Below, piece by piece: positions 9,137 to 16,153 of a stretch of DNA of 47,871 nucleotides. Position 1 is the first letter of the stretch. Each line of letters opens with the position of its first letter. The stretch is taken from NCBI GenBank assembly GCA_002490705.1, contig DKUO01000058.1:1-47871 (forward strand). Reading direction: 5' to 3'. The notes below the pieces were generated by a model. The model saw only the letters and a list, made by a program, of their open reading frames with translations. It was not told the DNA's origin and did no database searches. This DNA is from Lachnospiraceae bacterium UBA7202 (GTDB lineage Bacteria; Bacillota; Clostridia; Lachnospirales; Lachnospiraceae). Both the position numbers and the translations under genes were made by a program.

Positions 9137-9170
9137 TGTCCCCCAATTCCCCCTTTTTTGTCCCTCAATT
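9137..9170. promoter_or_regulatory. Candidate LytTR operator: two direct repeats with 22-bp period
   Basis: TGTCCCCCAATT (9137-9148) and TGTCCCTCAATT (9159-9170) are 12-bp direct repeats with one mismatch, 22 bp apart start to start. LytTR regulators characteristically bind two direct repeats about two helical turns apart. The site lies between the ABC operon and the LytTR gene, just before the -35 element of the latter. Binding itself is inferred. Confidence 0.55.
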
Positions 9171-9174
9171 ATCA

Positions 9175-9203
9175 TTGCAACTATAGGGGATATTATCTAT
9201 ACT
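9175..9203 (+). promoter_or_regulatory. Promoter of the LytTR-GHKL operon
   Basis: TTGCAA (9175-9180), a 17-bp spacer and TATACT (9198-9203) form a good sigma-A-type promoter about 35 bp ahead of the LytTR start codon. On the other strand an extended -10 (TGATATAGT, minus-strand, about 9104-9112) may serve the ABC operon. Confidence 0.6.
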
Positions 9204-9237
9204 GGACTTATATTAAATTAAGGAAAATGAAAATATT

Positions 9238-9996
9238 ATGCTGCAAATCGGAATCTGCGACGATGAAACGCTTCTATTAAGCGAAATTAAAAATTTGACG
9301 GAGGACTGTCTGCAACAGCAGCAGACTTTTTGCATTCTTTCGACCTACACGGATGGAAGGAATCTTCTCTATGACATTCAGGACGGCAAACATTTCGATC
9401 TGCTGCTTCTCGACATTGAAATGCCCGACTTATCCGGCATGGAACTGGCAAAGCAGATCCACCATCTGCTGCCTAACGCTTTGATGATCTTTGTAACAGC
9501 TCACTACAAATATGCTGTGGATGCCTACGCGCTCCATATCTTTCGATATATTCCCAAAAACCAGTTAAAAGAGCGGATTCCCCATGCGCTTAAGGACGCT
9601 GTTTCCCTTTTAGAAATTCAGAATACGGATTCCTACATTATCAGCAATCAAAACCGCCTTGAACGGATTCCCCTGAAAGAAATTTTCTATATCGAAAAAG
9701 AGGGGAAAAATGCGGTTTTTCATACTGCCATTGCCGAAAGCTCTGAAAACCAATCGCCGGACGATAAAACAGCCCGAACCCGCCGTATCCGAAAAACGCT
9801 CACAGAAATCTTTGAAGAACTGCATTCGGAGGAATTCTATTTTATTGAGCGGGGTTACATCGTAAATCTGCGGCATGTATCGGGAATCTCCCGCACCGAC
9901 TGTATTCTCACGGACCAGACACGCCTGCCCGTTTCCCAGAGCCGCCTGCCGGAGTTTAAAAAAGAATTAAACCGATACTGGCAAAATAAGATTTAA
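9238..9996 (+). CDS. LytTR-family response regulator
   Basis: 252 residues. The receiver domain covers residues 1-120, with acidic pocket CDDE (7-10), phospho-acceptor Asp59 in LLLDIEMP, and a conserved Thr in FVTAH. The LytTR DNA-binding domain covers about 140-250 (SNQNRLERIPLKEIFYIEKE, then FIERGYIVNLRHV). It should regulate the divergent ABC operon and perhaps itself through the 22-bp-period repeat upstream. The ribosome binding site is weak (AAGGA about 13 bases before ATG), suggesting low expression. The cognate kinase follows 25 bp downstream. Confidence 0.93.
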   Translation: MLQIGICDDETLLLSEIKNLTEDCLQQQQTFCILSTYTDGRNLLYDIQDGKHFDLLLLDIEMPDLSGMELAKQIHHLLPNALMIFVTAHYKYAVDAYALHIFRYIPKNQLKERIPHALKDAVSLLEIQNTDSYIISNQNRLERIPLKEIFYIEKEGKNAVFHTAIAESSENQSPDDKTARTRRIRKTLTEIFEELHSEEFYFIERGYIVNLRHVSGISRTDCILTDQTRLPVSQSRLPEFKKELNRYWQNKI

Positions 9997-10021
9997 CCGC
10001 TTTTCGAGAGCAGAGGACGCT

Positions 10022-10690
10022 ATGTTACAAACACGCAAAAACACAATTCGATTTTTAGAGCGAAAAAATCAGGTGTTGGAAGAAAACTATCATCTTCTCA
10101 CCGATCTTTACCAAAAAAATGAGCATCTGTATCACGACATGAACCATCATTTGCAGATGATTTTTCACCTTGCAAAAAAGAACGGGACACCGGAAATTGC
10201 AGAATATGTCAATTCAATCAGTACCCCTATCAACGAACTGTCCGACATGACCTGGAGCGGCGTCGATATCGTGGACGCTATTTTAAACCACACCGTCCTC
10301 GACGCACAGCGCAAGGGAATCGAAATCGATGTAAACGCAGAATTTCCCAAGGACTGTAACATCACCTCGGATGATCTGTGCGTTATTTTATTTAATTTAC
10401 TGGACAATGCCATGGAAGCCTGTCAGTGTTTTATGCGGCAGACAAAAACGCCGCCCCGTATAGAGGTGACGCTTCGCAGAATCCATCAGTTTTTGATCAT
10501 CAAAATTCAAAATCCCTGTGTGCCGCCCCGAAAGCTGTTCGGCATCTTTCCCACCACCAAAGCGGACGCCCGCCATCACGGCATCGGTCTGCACAATGTT
10601 CGGGAGAAAGTGGAAAAATATAACGGCAGTCTGGAAATTGATGTGAAAGATGATATCTTTACCGTGACGGCGATGTTATTTTTTGAATGA
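10022..10690 (+). CDS. GHKL-domain sensor kinase without a membrane domain
   Basis: 222 residues, about half the length of usual LytTR-partner kinases, which carry some six N-terminal membrane helices. Here an N-terminal coiled coil leads directly to the H-box (LYHDMNHHLQMI, likely acceptor His38), followed by a GHKL ATPase with LFNLLDNAMEAC as N box and HHGIGLHNVREKVEKYNG as G2 region. A clear start with AGAGGA lies after the regulator stop, and no membrane segment is encoded upstream, so the protein is cytoplasmic. It may sense a cytoplasmic ligand or the loading state of the neighbouring ABC exporters (inference). It converges on the next gene with 14 bp between stops. Confidence 0.88.
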   Translation: MLQTRKNTIRFLERKNQVLEENYHLLTDLYQKNEHLYHDMNHHLQMIFHLAKKNGTPEIAEYVNSISTPINELSDMTWSGVDIVDAILNHTVLDAQRKGIEIDVNAEFPKDCNITSDDLCVILFNLLDNAMEACQCFMRQTKTPPRIEVTLRRIHQFLIIKIQNPCVPPRKLFGIFPTTKADARHHGIGLHNVREKVEKYNGSLEIDVKDDIFTVTAMLFFE

Positions 10691-10704
10691 TATCGAAACC
10701 TGCA

Positions 10705-11259
10705 TTAATACAACCGCTTATTTCCTTTCTCGCATATTTCATAAATTTCATCATATTTTGCCTCAATCAGCGGCGCAATCTTTTCTGTCTGCTTCCCGGT
10801 AATCCTCTTATAAAGAAAATACGGAAGTATCCATCCCAGAAATCCCGGTATGGCAAGCAGAATACACAAAACATAATATGGCGGCTGTGCCGTTACTGCA
10901 AATGTAGAGCCTGCCATAAACGCTGTCCCGATAACACCGAGTATGATCGCATACATTGTGGCTGTAGAGGTCTTTGCCCTTTCCAGCTTCTCAATCTCAT
11001 CTACACATGCCTCAAAATTTTTCTCAAGCCTTGTAAGCTCCACCTTGTTGACAATCTTCCGATTCCGCTTCATCCGAAGCACTGCCCTCTGCTGCAAACC
11101 CGGGTTCTTTGCTGCAGCGCTTTCCATCAGCCTCTCATCCTCCTCCCATCCGAAGCTTTCATATCCGTCAAGGAGAAAAGACAGTTTACTGCTGTCCGTA
11201 ACAATTTCCTTGTATTCATATCCCACAAAGGTTTTCCGTTGTCTGTCTGTACCATCCAT
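10705..11259 (-). CDS. Hypothetical protein with coiled-coil N-part and two membrane helices
   Basis: 184 residues, not recognised. The N-terminal 100 residues are charged and helical (RLEKNFEACVDEIEKLERAK). Two hydrophobic helices follow (about 100-125 and 130-150), and a charged tail contains PLIEAKYDEIYEICEKGNK. No signal peptide. It is the last gene of the operon containing the HAMP kinase, starting six bases after the kinase stop with an AGGAGG site. It may be a membrane output or accessory protein of that two-component system; no function can be assigned. Confidence 0.7.
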   Translation of the reverse strand: MDGTDRQRKTFVGYEYKEIVTDSSKLSFLLDGYESFGWEEDERLMESAAAKNPGLQQRAVLRMKRNRKIVNKVELTRLEKNFEACVDEIEKLERAKTSTATMYAIILGVIGTAFMAGSTFAVTAQPPYYVLCILLAIPGFLGWILPYFLYKRITGKQTEKIAPLIEAKYDEIYEICEKGNKRLY

Positions 11260-11265
11260 CGCCGA

Positions 11266-12327
11266 TCACCTCCTTATATTTCTCAACTCTGCTGACGGCA
11301 GCGTGACCGTGAACGTGCTTCCCTTCCCTTCCTCACTGACGACCTGGATATCTCCGTCCATCAGCTCCAGCACACGCTTTACCAAGGCAAGGCCAAGCCC
11401 GTTTCCTTCTTTTGCATGGGAAGTGTCCCCCTGATAAAATTTGTCGAAAATATGACCTATACTCTCTCTGCTCATGCCACAGCCTGTATCAGACACCGTT
11501 ATCCGGATGCAGTCCATATTCGACGTCTGGCTGACCGTAACGCTTCCTCCCGGCTCTGTAAATTTGATCGCATTGCTGATCAGGTTGTTCCACACCAGCT
11601 CCATCAGGCTCGCATCCGCCCTTACCATTGCCGCATCCTCGATTTCCGCTTCCAACTCAATTTCTTTTTCATCCCACGTGTCTTCAAACTGCAAAATACA
11701 CTCACACAGCTGCCGGCATATATCATACTTTTCCATTTCCGGCATGATTTTCTGGTTTTCCAGTTTATTCAGCTTTAATATATTGCTGATCAGCTCGGAA
11801 AGCCTTGTCGCTGCATTTTCTACGGATCTCGCATACTCTTTCCTCTTCTCGTCTTCGATCCGGTCTGCCAAAAGCAGCTCCGCATAATTTTTAATAATGG
11901 CAATCGGCGTTTTCATTTCGTGGGACACATTGGAGACAAAATCTGTTTTCAGCGTTTCAATACTCCCCAGCTCTTCCACCATCTTATTGAAATCCAGTAT
12001 CATAACATCCAGATAATCCAGCTTATCTGTCGTGTGGATTGTGGGAACATAGACCGAAAAATCCCCTTTTGATACTTTTCCGGTTGCTTCTGCCATCTTA
12101 TGCAGAGGTTCTTCATAGGTGCTTTTCATTTTCTGTCTTGTGAACAGGGTGAGCCCCACTGCCACGATCCCCCAGTAAACCATGGGAATAATGACCTGCG
12201 CCAGTTCGTTCAGGTGTACCCTGTTCATAAAAACAATCAACCCGGTATGAATGCCGAACATTAAGAGCAGCACTCCCAAGTAGATGGCAAACAGGGACGG
12301 GGGAAAAAGATTTTCTTTTATTTTCAT
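11266..12327 (-). CDS. HAMP-type sensor histidine kinase (partner of a broken regulator)
   Basis: 353 residues: two membrane helices (about 12-34 and 45-63) with almost no extracellular loop, a HAMP-like linker (EPLHKMAEATGKVSKGDF), the H-box NVSHEMKTPI with His136, and an HATPase with NNLISNAIKF, DTGCGM and GNGLGLALVKR. A tiny outer loop suggests intramembrane sensing, as in kinases that respond to cell-envelope antibiotics. Its start overlaps the stop of the regulator by four bases (ATGA). All catalytic motifs are intact although the cognate regulator is disrupted, so the kinase is probably orphaned or its signalling is lost. Confidence 0.92.
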   Translation of the reverse strand: MKIKENLFPPSLFAIYLGVLLLMFGIHTGLIVFMNRVHLNELAQVIIPMVYWGIVAVGLTLFTRQKMKSTYEEPLHKMAEATGKVSKGDFSVYVPTIHTTDKLDYLDVMILDFNKMVEELGSIETLKTDFVSNVSHEMKTPIAIIKNYAELLLADRIEDEKRKEYARSVENAATRLSELISNILKLNKLENQKIMPEMEKYDICRQLCECILQFEDTWDEKEIELEAEIEDAAMVRADASLMELVWNNLISNAIKFTEPGGSVTVSQTSNMDCIRITVSDTGCGMSRESIGHIFDKFYQGDTSHAKEGNGLGLALVKRVLELMDGDIQVVSEEGKGSTFTVTLPSAELRNIRR

Positions 12328-12851
12328 TTCAACACCGCCTTATATCCCAGCCCTCTCACCGTCACGATCTGAAACCCGTCGCAGGCCGAAAGTTTATCCC
12401 GCAGCTTTGTCACATACACATCTACCGCGCGCAGGCCGTCTGCATCTAATACCAGATTGCCCACAATGATCTTCCTTTCCATTTCAATATTCGCTCTGCG
12501 GAGGAGCGCCCTGACGCGCAAAAGAAGCTCATCCAGTTCGATGGGCTTTACCATGTAATCGTCAATCCCCAATTGGAATCCTCTTTGCTTGGACGGCAGG
12601 TCATCTTTTGCCGACATAAACAGAATCGGTATCGTCCGGTTCACCTGCCTGACCGTCTGTGCGAACTCGAACCCGTCAATCTCCGGCATCATGATATCGG
12701 AAATAATCAGTTCATACAGATTGTTATACATTTCGTCATAGGCTTTTTTCGCATTCGGACAGCCCTTCGTGTGAAACCCGTTGTCATTTAAATACGTACA
12801 GACGATCTAGTTCAGCTTTGCGTCGTCTTCCACTACAAGAATATTTATCAT
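12324..12851 (-). pseudogene. OmpR/PhoB-type response regulator, broken by amber codon and internal deletion
   Basis: The reading frame starts at 12851 eight bases after AGGAGG and reads MINILVVEDDAKLN, then TAG at 12809-12807, then continues in frame (IVCTYLNDNGF) to the phospho-acceptor Asp52 (SDIMMPEIDGFE) and the conserved Lys in YMVKPIELDELL. CAG to TAG is the simplest cause. In addition the C-terminal winged-helix domain is too short: GNLVLDADGL runs straight into RAVDVYVTKLRDKLS, which removes about 50 residues including the first two DNA-binding helices. Total 175 codons against about 225 for the family. A downstream ATG at 12731 could start only a truncated product. Confidence 0.85.
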
Positions 12852-12854
12852 CCG

Positions 12855-13441
12855 TCATGCCTCCTTTTCCTGAATATCGCGTTTTAACTGTCCCGTAGAC
12901 CACACAATCATATAGACTGCCATCCCCAGCACAAGTATACTGATACCCGCGCCTGTAGACGCAGTCATAATCTGTCGAAACATCGGATCATCGGCCGCCC
13001 CGAACTGCGTGAGCATAGCCGTCTCCAAAGAAAGCATGGACACCAGCGCCGCCGTCAGGTTGATGACCTTTGCCGCAGACATAACGGGACTTCCGTATCT
13101 CCTGAATTTAACCACATTCCGCACTGCCGTGATCGTCGCATAAAAGGCATACAGCGCCATGACATAAATCAGCATGCCGGGATATCCAAAGCCTTCCTCA
13201 CAAGCGGATGCCTGTCTATCCCCTGCCGTACAAAGCGGACAACGCCTGTAATCCCTGTCACGGTTATGATAAGCGCGTATGCTGACAAAAAATAGGAAAC
13301 ATACGAAACGACCGGATTCACATTTTCTCCGGCCAGTGCATAAATAACAAGCCCGTAAGACGGTATTGAAATGAAAAGCGTCGGAACGGGCGGCAGACAG
13401 AATACTTTTTTTAAAATTTTTTTCATCCGCTTCATGTCCAT
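12855..13441 (-). pseudogene. Multi-membrane protein gene, internally deleted and frameshifted
   Basis: Two pieces in different frames make one gene. From 13441 the first reads MDMKRMKKILKKVF and encodes about three membrane helices up to HPLVRKALDIP, then stops at 13169. The second frame, entered around 13195 at EEGFGYPGMLIYVMA, encodes about three more helices and ends EKEA at 12855. From memory, full-length relatives encoded next to kinase-regulator pairs in Lachnospiraceae have roughly 90 more residues between these parts, so a deletion probably both removed the middle and shifted the frame. The stop is followed four bases later by the start of the broken regulator. The family role is unknown. 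Confidence 0.7.
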
Positions 13442-13464
13442 ACCGCCTGTCCACGCTTTCCTGA

Positions 13465-13833
13465 TTATTTTAACCCTTTAACAAACGGGATCAAACACAG
13501 CAAAACCGCAATTCCCGCAATCCCGATTAAGATACCGAGTACCATATTACTCCATACCATCGTCAGACACATGCCAACACCGAACAGCAAAGCCCCGATA
13601 ATGCCGATCAATATCGCACTGATCGTTTTTCCTGACGGTTTCACCGGCTCCTTGTTCTCCATTTTTCTCCATACAAACACCATAATCAGCAGAACAATTG
13701 CCCCGATCAAACCCATTATAACACCCGGCTGAAAAGCATTCCATTCCGGAATTAAAGCCATACACATTCCCAGCGCAAATAAAATGCCTCCGATGGTCCC
13801 TAAGATCATTGCCACAAATGTACTCTTTTTCAT
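13465..13833 (-). CDS. Small four-helix membrane protein with internal duplication
   Basis: 122 residues, nearly all hydrophobic, in two similar halves. Each half has a helix with a glycine-rich motif (ILGTIGGILFALGMCMAL and ILIGIIGALLFGVGMCLTM) followed by a second helix, with a polar linker (WRKMENKEPVKPSGK) between. It overlaps the preceding 86-residue repeat protein by four bases and is therefore translationally coupled to it. Function unknown; possibly part of a membrane-stress response with the downstream two-component genes (inference). Confidence 0.75.
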   Translation of the reverse strand: MKKSTFVAMILGTIGGILFALGMCMALIPEWNAFQPGVIMGLIGAIVLLIMVFVWRKMENKEPVKPSGKTISAILIGIIGALLFGVGMCLTMVWSNMVLGILIGIAGIAVLLCLIPFVKGLK

Positions 13834-14090
13834 GATTTCATCCCCACCCTTCTGCTGTCTTCTCTTTCCTTCTGTTCTGCCGCCAACCGTTTTTTCGCAT
13901 CCTCCACGGACTCGCCTTCTTTCGTCAGAAAATTGTCCACGAACTTATCGGCCACCTTGTTAAAGCTGCCGACTGCTCCCTCTTCGATCTTCTTGTAACC
14001 GCCGACTACCCCTTCTTCGATCTTTTTGTAGCCGCCGACCACTCCTTCCGCAATTTTTTCATTTGCTTTTACTAATTTTGACTTTGCCAT
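13830..14090 (-). CDS. Small charged repeat protein (KIEEGVVGGYK repeats)
   Basis: 86 residues from the ATG at 14090, chosen because AAGGAAG lies eight bases upstream; a reading from 14126 has no such site. An 11-residue unit, KIEEGVVGGYK, is repeated about three and a half times (residues 8-45), giving an amphipathic helix. The rest is charged and ends in a lysine/arginine-rich tail. No membrane helix or signal. Similar short proteins occur in Firmicutes next to phage-shock or envelope-stress-type genes, but I do not know a function. First gene of the minus-strand operon that runs to 10705. Confidence 0.75.
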   Translation of the reverse strand: MAKSKLVKANEKIAEGVVGGYKKIEEGVVGGYKKIEEGAVGSFNKVADKFVDNFLTKEGESVEDAKKRLAAEQKEREDSRRVGMKS

Positions 14091-14252
14091 ATTTTTTACT
14101 TCCTTTCTTTTTTCTTGTCGGTACATTTAGATTACTGTGGGATTGTTTTTGTAATATTTAAGTTTTGTTTCGGATTTGTTAAATTATAGAATAGCCAATA
14201 GTTTTGATTACTTTCTTACTGTCATATACTTTACATGACCGTTATTTTTTCA

Positions 14253-14281
14253 TTGACATATACACTAACATATTTTATTCT
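14253..14281 (+). promoter_or_regulatory. Strong promoter with no gene downstream
   Basis: TTGACA (14253-14258), exactly 17 bp, then TATTCT (14276-14281). It points right into an 150-bp stretch with no coding potential that ends in a terminator, so it most likely drives the RNA candidate described next. Confidence 0.6.
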
Positions 14282-14289
14282 GTTCTTAA

Positions 14290-14440
14290 TACCAAAACCA
14301 CAAATACATAAGATATACTGAATGAAAGCAGAGGACGGAACGGGCAGCCGTCACCCCAGTTGGAGATGTGGGAAATGCCACCCCACCTATTTCATTCAAA
14401 ATTTAAGACCCCGTAACAATGCGGGGTCTTATCATTTTAC
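14290..14440 (+). ncRNA. Candidate structured small RNA
   Basis: This fills most of the 346-bp gap between genes. After the promoter, a perfect 9-bp stem closes a domain (TGAATGAAA 14319-14327 with TTTCATTCA 14390-14398). Inside are a GACGG/CCGTC hairpin (14334-14338 with 14348-14352) and a GTGGG/CCCAC hairpin (14368-14372 with 14382-14386). Their loops contain GGCA (14343-14346) and TGCC (14376-14379), which are complementary and could kiss. An intrinsic terminator follows. I do not recognise a known RNA family: no SRP core, 6S shape or familiar riboswitch core is visible. Transcription and fold are inferred from sequence alone. Confidence 0.55.
14405..14430. terminator. Bidirectional intrinsic terminator
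   Basis: AAGACCCCG (14405-14413) pairs perfectly with CGGGGTCTT (14422-14430) across an 8-base loop. A modest T-rich tail follows on both strands, so it can end the plus-strand RNA and also the minus-strand XRE gene that stops at 14437. Confidence 0.75.
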
Positions 14441-14934
14441 TTATTTTCTATATCTTTTTTATATCTACCCTTAAGTTTCCTGGCACACACAAAAACAACC
14501 GCCGCCGTGGCCGCCAGAAATTCTGCCATCACTATAGCGCCCCACCGCATATCTGTCTCCCAGAAAATATAGTCCCAGATAAGACCGCGTTCCATAAAGT
14601 ATACGGCAAAATACACCAGATAAATAACAATGCCATATAAAATGCACTCTCTGACCTTCCTCTGACGCAGTTCTCTGGCAAGCATCTGCTCCTGTTGCTT
14701 TTCCAGCATTTCCGTTTTCACGGACAAGTCGTCTATCTCCGACGACTTTAACAAATAATCTGTGGTCACGTCGAAGACCGCACTCATGGCCACAATCTTA
14801 TCAAGCTCCGGAACTGCCTGCCCGCTTTCCCACTTGGAGACAGACTGCCTCGAGACATTCAGCTTTTCCGCCAGCTCTTCCTGTGTCAAATCTCTTGCCT
14901 TTCGCAAGGTTAAAAGTTTTTCTGAAAAATCCAT
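14437..14934 (-). CDS. XRE-family regulator with two C-terminal membrane helices
   Basis: 165 residues from the ATG at 14934, which follows AGGAGG by eight bases; a longer reading starts in poor context. Residues 1-65 are an XRE helix-turn-helix (EELAEKLNVSRQSVSKWESG), nearly the same as in the other XRE gene of this window. A short coiled coil follows, then two hydrophobic helices (about 95-115 and 130-150) and a basic tail. Such membrane-tethered XRE proteins are common in Firmicutes. A nested dyad upstream (14984-15020) is the likely self-operator. Target genes are not evident. Confidence 0.85.
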   Translation of the reverse strand: MDFSEKLLTLRKARDLTQEELAEKLNVSRQSVSKWESGQAVPELDKIVAMSAVFDVTTDYLLKSSEIDDLSVKTEMLEKQQEQMLARELRQRKVRECILYGIVIYLVYFAVYFMERGLIWDYIFWETDMRWGAIVMAEFLAATAAVVFVCARKLKGRYKKDIENK

Positions 14935-14983
14935 AGGGCTTTCCTCCTTTTGTTTTGATATCTGCATCTTAGCAAAACCCCAA

Positions 14984-15020
14984 GTTGCCTTCTATACAGA
15001 CCTCTGTATATTTGAGCAAC
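14984..15020. promoter_or_regulatory. Nested dyad upstream of the membrane XRE gene
   Basis: The inner arms TATACAGA (14993-15000) and TCTGTATA (15003-15010) are perfect inverted copies around CC. Outer arms GTTGC (14984-14988) and GCAAC (15016-15020) add to the symmetry. It lies 50-86 bp before the XRE start codon; autoregulation is inferred. Confidence 0.5.
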
Positions 15021-15029
15021 CTATAGTAG

Positions 15030-15056
15030 AAAAATCGGGTACTTGTGCACCCGATT
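15030..15056 (-). terminator. Terminator of the DUF3791/DUF3990 operon
   Basis: AATCGGGT (15033-15040) pairs with ACCCGATT (15049-15056); on the minus strand the stem is followed by TTTTTC. It lies about 35 bp past the stop of the last DUF3791 gene. Confidence 0.75.
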
Positions 15057-15090
15057 CAAGATATGCTCCGCATTCTTCCTATATTTTTAC

Positions 15091-15300
15091 TCAATTTCCA
15101 TTATATTCTGCAATCAATTCTTCCACTAAATATTTATCACTCATACAGTGCATATCAGCCACACCCTCACTAACCAACCGATAGCACTCGGAATGATAAA
15201 AGAATGAAAGCGAGTCGTCCAACGAAAGCCCCGACCGCAAAGAAAATCCCTCAACCAAACGCGCATATTTTTTTTGCAGCAAAACAGGATTTGCATTCAT
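15091..15300 (-). CDS. DUF3791 family small protein (third gene of the triplet)
   Basis: 69 residues matching DUF3791: a helical protein with FYHSECYRLVSEGVADMHCMSDKYLVEEL-type ending (read in two parts, SECYRLVSEG and MSDKYLVEEL). Soluble. Its ATG overlaps the stop of the DUF3990 gene by four bases, so the two are translationally coupled. DUF3791 proteins commonly sit next to DUF3990 proteins; a partner or antitoxin role is possible but not shown here. Confidence 0.8.
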   Translation of the reverse strand: MNANPVLLQKKYARLVEGFSLRSGLSLDDSLSFFYHSECYRLVSEGVADMHCMSDKYLVEELIAEYNGN

Positions 15301-15770
15301 ACCCGCTCACTCCTTTTAAAATGTACATATTTTTTTAAAACCTCTTCTGTCCGAAAGCAAATCTGCATATTGGGTTTTTCATAACGCAGTCTGCTAATTG
15401 CCTCTGCTTTATCAATCAGTCCATCCAAATATAACTCTATCGTATTAAACACTTTGTCATTTGCTACTCCGCCCGCTACAATTTCATAATCAGAAATATC
15501 TTTTCCGCTACGACAATTCAAAATAAAGTTAAGCCACTTTTCCGAATAGGATTCAAAAATCAACGTTTTGCATTCATTATATGCTTTTACATCAAATTCA
15601 TAGCAGGAAACAATCCCTTCCGCACCACGTCTCTTAAACTTTTCACACCATTTTACTGCCTGATCATAAATAGGTGTCGTGTAAAATCCGCACCCAAAGT
15701 CCACATTAGATCTGGAATGCATTAAATCCGGCTCTTGAATCTCCATATAGGAACCGTGGTACAGAATCAT
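15297..15770 (-). CDS. DUF3990 family protein, ADP-ribosyltransferase-like
   Basis: 157 residues of DUF3990, a family thought to share the ADP-ribosyltransferase fold. Visible candidate active-site elements are His5 in LYHGS, Tyr30 in FGCGFYTT, and a C-terminal Gln136 in MQICFRTEEVL or Glu112 in NTIELYLDG, fitting an H-Y-[E/Q] scheme. The fold assignment is from family knowledge, the residue roles are inferred. It lies between two DUF3791 genes with four-base overlaps on both sides, so the three are made together. A toxin flanked by partner proteins is one reading; an ADP-ribosylating housekeeping or phage-defence role is another. Confidence 0.8.
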   Translation of the reverse strand: MILYHGSYMEIQEPDLMHSRSNVDFGCGFYTTPIYDQAVKWCEKFKRRGAEGIVSCYEFDVKAYNECKTLIFESYSEKWLNFILNCRSGKDISDYEIVAGGVANDKVFNTIELYLDGLIDKAEAISRLRYEKPNMQICFRTEEVLKKYVHFKRSERV

Positions 15771-16006
15771 CCTTCCACACCTCTTTCTTTCATTACCTCA
15801 ATGATATCATTGACAATATACTCCTTCCCCTGTGTATGCAGCATTTCGTATTCAGGTACAATATAGTCATTTAAAATATTGCTTTTCTCTGTTAATTCCA
15901 CATAAATCTGATCTGCTTTTTTCTTCAATTTTTCCGCAATATTTTCTATACAAAAAATTACATACTCCAATTCCTGCAAGTTGTTAATTTCTTTTTCAGA
16001 TAACAT
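15767..16006 (-). CDS. DUF3791 family small protein (first gene of the triplet)
   Basis: 79 residues, mostly helical and charged (ELEYVIFCIENIAEKLKKKA), with the family ending in HTQGKEYIVNDIIEVMKERG. Start preceded by AGGAGG nine bases upstream. It leads the three-gene operon and overlaps the DUF3990 gene by four bases. It is only distantly similar to the other DUF3791 protein of the operon, so the two are unlikely to be a recent duplication. Confidence 0.78.
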   Translation of the reverse strand: MLSEKEINNLQELEYVIFCIENIAEKLKKKADQIYVELTEKSNILNDYIVPEYEMLHTQGKEYIVNDIIEVMKERGVEG

Positions 16007-16153
16007 GCTTTCATACCTCCTGCGCCAAATTAATCAACATTTCCGCTGGGACAGCCGTCGTTTCCAACAAATTCATGATAACATGCACACTGTCAAAATA
16101 CAATATAACGCACCATTCACAAATATATCCGTTTTTCTGCAAACATCTCCTGC

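Noticed and set aside
12855..13454. A single 199-codon frame starting at 13454
   Set aside because: Its first 90 residues are arginine- and cysteine-rich and lack membrane character; they are the wrong frame of the upstream half of the broken membrane protein.
14290..14440. 6S RNA, SRP RNA or a known riboswitch
   Set aside because: There is no SRP core sequence, the element is too short and too branched for 6S, and I could not match a known riboswitch core; downstream on the same strand there is also no gene to control.
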